Of a stretch of DNA of 64,000 bases, positions 62,719 to 64,000 are shown piece by piece. Each line of letters starts with the position of its first letter. The stretch's first letter is position 1. The stretch is taken from NCBI GenBank assembly GCA_027704905.1, contig CM051022.1:16542301-16606300 (forward strand), written 5' to 3'. The position numbers were made by a program, and so were the translations under genes. Below the pieces are notes generated by a model. It saw nothing but the letters and a program-made list of their open reading frames with translations. It ran no database searches and had not been told where the DNA came from. The DNA comes from Muraenolepis orangiensis (taxonomy: Eukaryota; Chordata; Actinopteri; Gadiformes; Muraenolepididae).

Positions 62719-63068
62719 GTCAGTATTGCATCTAGTGATAGGTAAAAGGTTCATTCATTAAAAAGGTACCATTTGATATCTCTTTACGGAAACTAATTGT
62801 TAGCCATTTGATTGACCTGGAAACCCAAACAACTACCAGTAACAATGAAAGTATCCTACCTTTTTTTTTTTTAAACGTTGTGCATTTAAGTCAAGATTTG
62901 GACCAAGTTCAATCCATACCACTACAATGTTAACAACTAAATCACTTCTCATCTCAAATAAGTTGTTGTAGGGTTTGGTTTTCCGTAAAATTGGCAACAA
63001 GATCAGCAATCATTATTGACTTAATTTTCGTGATTTCATTGTTTTGTATTGTGTTTGTTTGTTGACAG

Positions 63069-63151
63069 GGGTGAGTGAGAATAATCACCAAATCTCATTC
63101 CTGGAGTCGGATAAGGGGTTTCTTCGACAGATTGGTGGATTTAAAAAATGA
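63069..63151 (+). pseudogene. SAPCD-like last exon, one base out of frame with the previous exon
   Basis: After TTGTTGACAG the frame starting at 63071 reads VSENNHQISFLESDKGFLRQ then IGGFKK and TGA at 63149-63151. This parallels the conserved SAPCD2 end (EVTEKSERITQLEQEKSALI). However the previous exon ends in phase 0 and this one needs one incoming base, so the spliced message reads GGG TGA and stops at once after LTQ. A lost A (GAGGTG to GGGTG) explains it. The shorter end, an assembly error or a decaying gene are all possible. Confidence 0.5.
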
Positions 63152-64000
63152 ATACATTTTCACGTTAAGAAATAGTTTTATCTAGGGTTCACACGTCTTC
63201 AACGAAATTAAGAGAGCAGGAGAGTTGCATTTACACAACAAAAAAAATGCATTTATATATTGCTGTGATAGAAAGGAAAGCTTAAATTAGGAATACCAGC
63301 TTTATTTTGCTCACTACACTGTGGTCCATACTAGTTATGACAAAAACTTGAAAGTGCCTCCCTGTCCTTGATGTTTATGTCCTTGCTGTTTCTGTATGTA
63401 CTTTTTCTTTTAGTCTAAATTGTACTTACTCTAAGTGGTCTCGAACGACGACGATGATGTCATATGTCGATGATCTGAAGCCCTTCTTCTTGTGACCTCA
63501 GGTCACTTCACTTATCTTGTTCACTCATTCCCAGATGGCCTTGATCGTAGACGGTCTGTGAGTTTGTCTTCAGACTGACCTCTCACCCAGGCTGTCACCT
63601 CCCCTTATTTTGGCCCCCTACACTGCCACCTACCGCCCAGTGTGGGTACTGCATCTTGCGGATTGCATAGTACTGCATAGCGTCTTTCTGCACGGATTTC
63701 TCGAGGGGGGGGGGGGGGGGAGGAGGACGTGCAGAACCAAAACTCCAAATGAACCCGGGACACGCGAGGCAGCCATCATGATGTGCATATCTCAGGGCTT
63801 GCTTTACACACACACACACATGGTTATGTTGCATTATTGTGGTGTCGGAATATTCGGGGGAACCCCCCCCCCTCCTTCAATTCGGTTGTATTCACCGCAC
63901 ACACGTAGGGTGACCTATATTAGTTAGAAAAGTGTATTTATTAGCATTAAACCTGATAACAAGTCTGGTTAAGCAACATTTTAGTGGTTTTAGGGAATGC
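63152..64000. other. Right-edge stretch without recognised gene
   Basis: After the SAPCD-like last exon I see no exon. The stretch has a poly-G run near 63705-63722, a short (CA)n at 63808-63820 and AT-rich sequence. It may include the 3' UTR of the SAPCD-like gene. Confidence 0.4.

Overview
The window looks like nuclear DNA from a ray-finned (teleost) fish. The evidence is intron-rich vertebrate genes with GT/AG splice sites and GC-rich third codon positions, fish-type mobile elements (L2/Rex-like LINE reverse-transcriptase pieces, tRNA-derived SINEs, hAT and Tc1-like DNA elements), and very many long CA/GT, CT and AT microsatellites and minisatellites. There are no operons, CRISPR arrays or other prokaryotic features.

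Layout. 1-9193: no exon seen; microsatellites, a 15-bp minisatellite, an hAT MITE with perfect 8-bp target duplication, LINE and SINE pieces. 9194-9409 (-): first coding exon of a Bicaudal-D gene (bicd1-like), whose remainder must lie beyond the left edge. 11627-18701 (+): complete strap (9 coding exons, 329 aa). 20708-32302 (+): tmpo/LAP2, beta-like form with LEM-like domain, LEM domain and C-terminal membrane anchor (about 524 aa in my preferred splice chain; one candidate exon is unresolved). About 33700-48950 (+): slc37a3 (non-coding exon 1 and 13 coding exons); exon 10 is one base short of an open reading frame. 48951-54260: long AT and CA repeats, a truncated LINE, a 5S rRNA-like sequence and a cluster of tRNA-like units. 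54650-55758 (-): two separated exons matching the start and a late exon of EMC3, with the middle missing, probably a pseudogene. 56800-58300: a 1.5-kb minisatellite. 59790-63151 (+): an unidentified candidate exon, then exons matching a suppressor-APC-domain (SAPCD1/2) gene whose last exon is one base out of frame.

The genes do not form a pathway. They are neighbours with unrelated jobs: dynein adaptor, TGF-beta/SMN WD40 scaffold, inner nuclear membrane LEM protein, MFS transporter, ER insertase subunit remnant, and polarity/coiled-coil protein. The gene order mixes loci that in human lie on 12p (BICD1, STRAP), 12q (TMPO) and 7q (SLC37A3).

I found no sign of an undescribed biochemical system. 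The most noteworthy structures are minisatellites that start at or contain 5' splice sites (slc37a3 exon 12, the EMC3-like exon, and close to slc37a3 exon 3), two apparent single-base frame breaks, a nested pair of hAT elements with both target duplications intact, a 42-bp perfect palindrome in tmpo intron 1, and the 5S/tRNA-like cluster near 53-54 kb.
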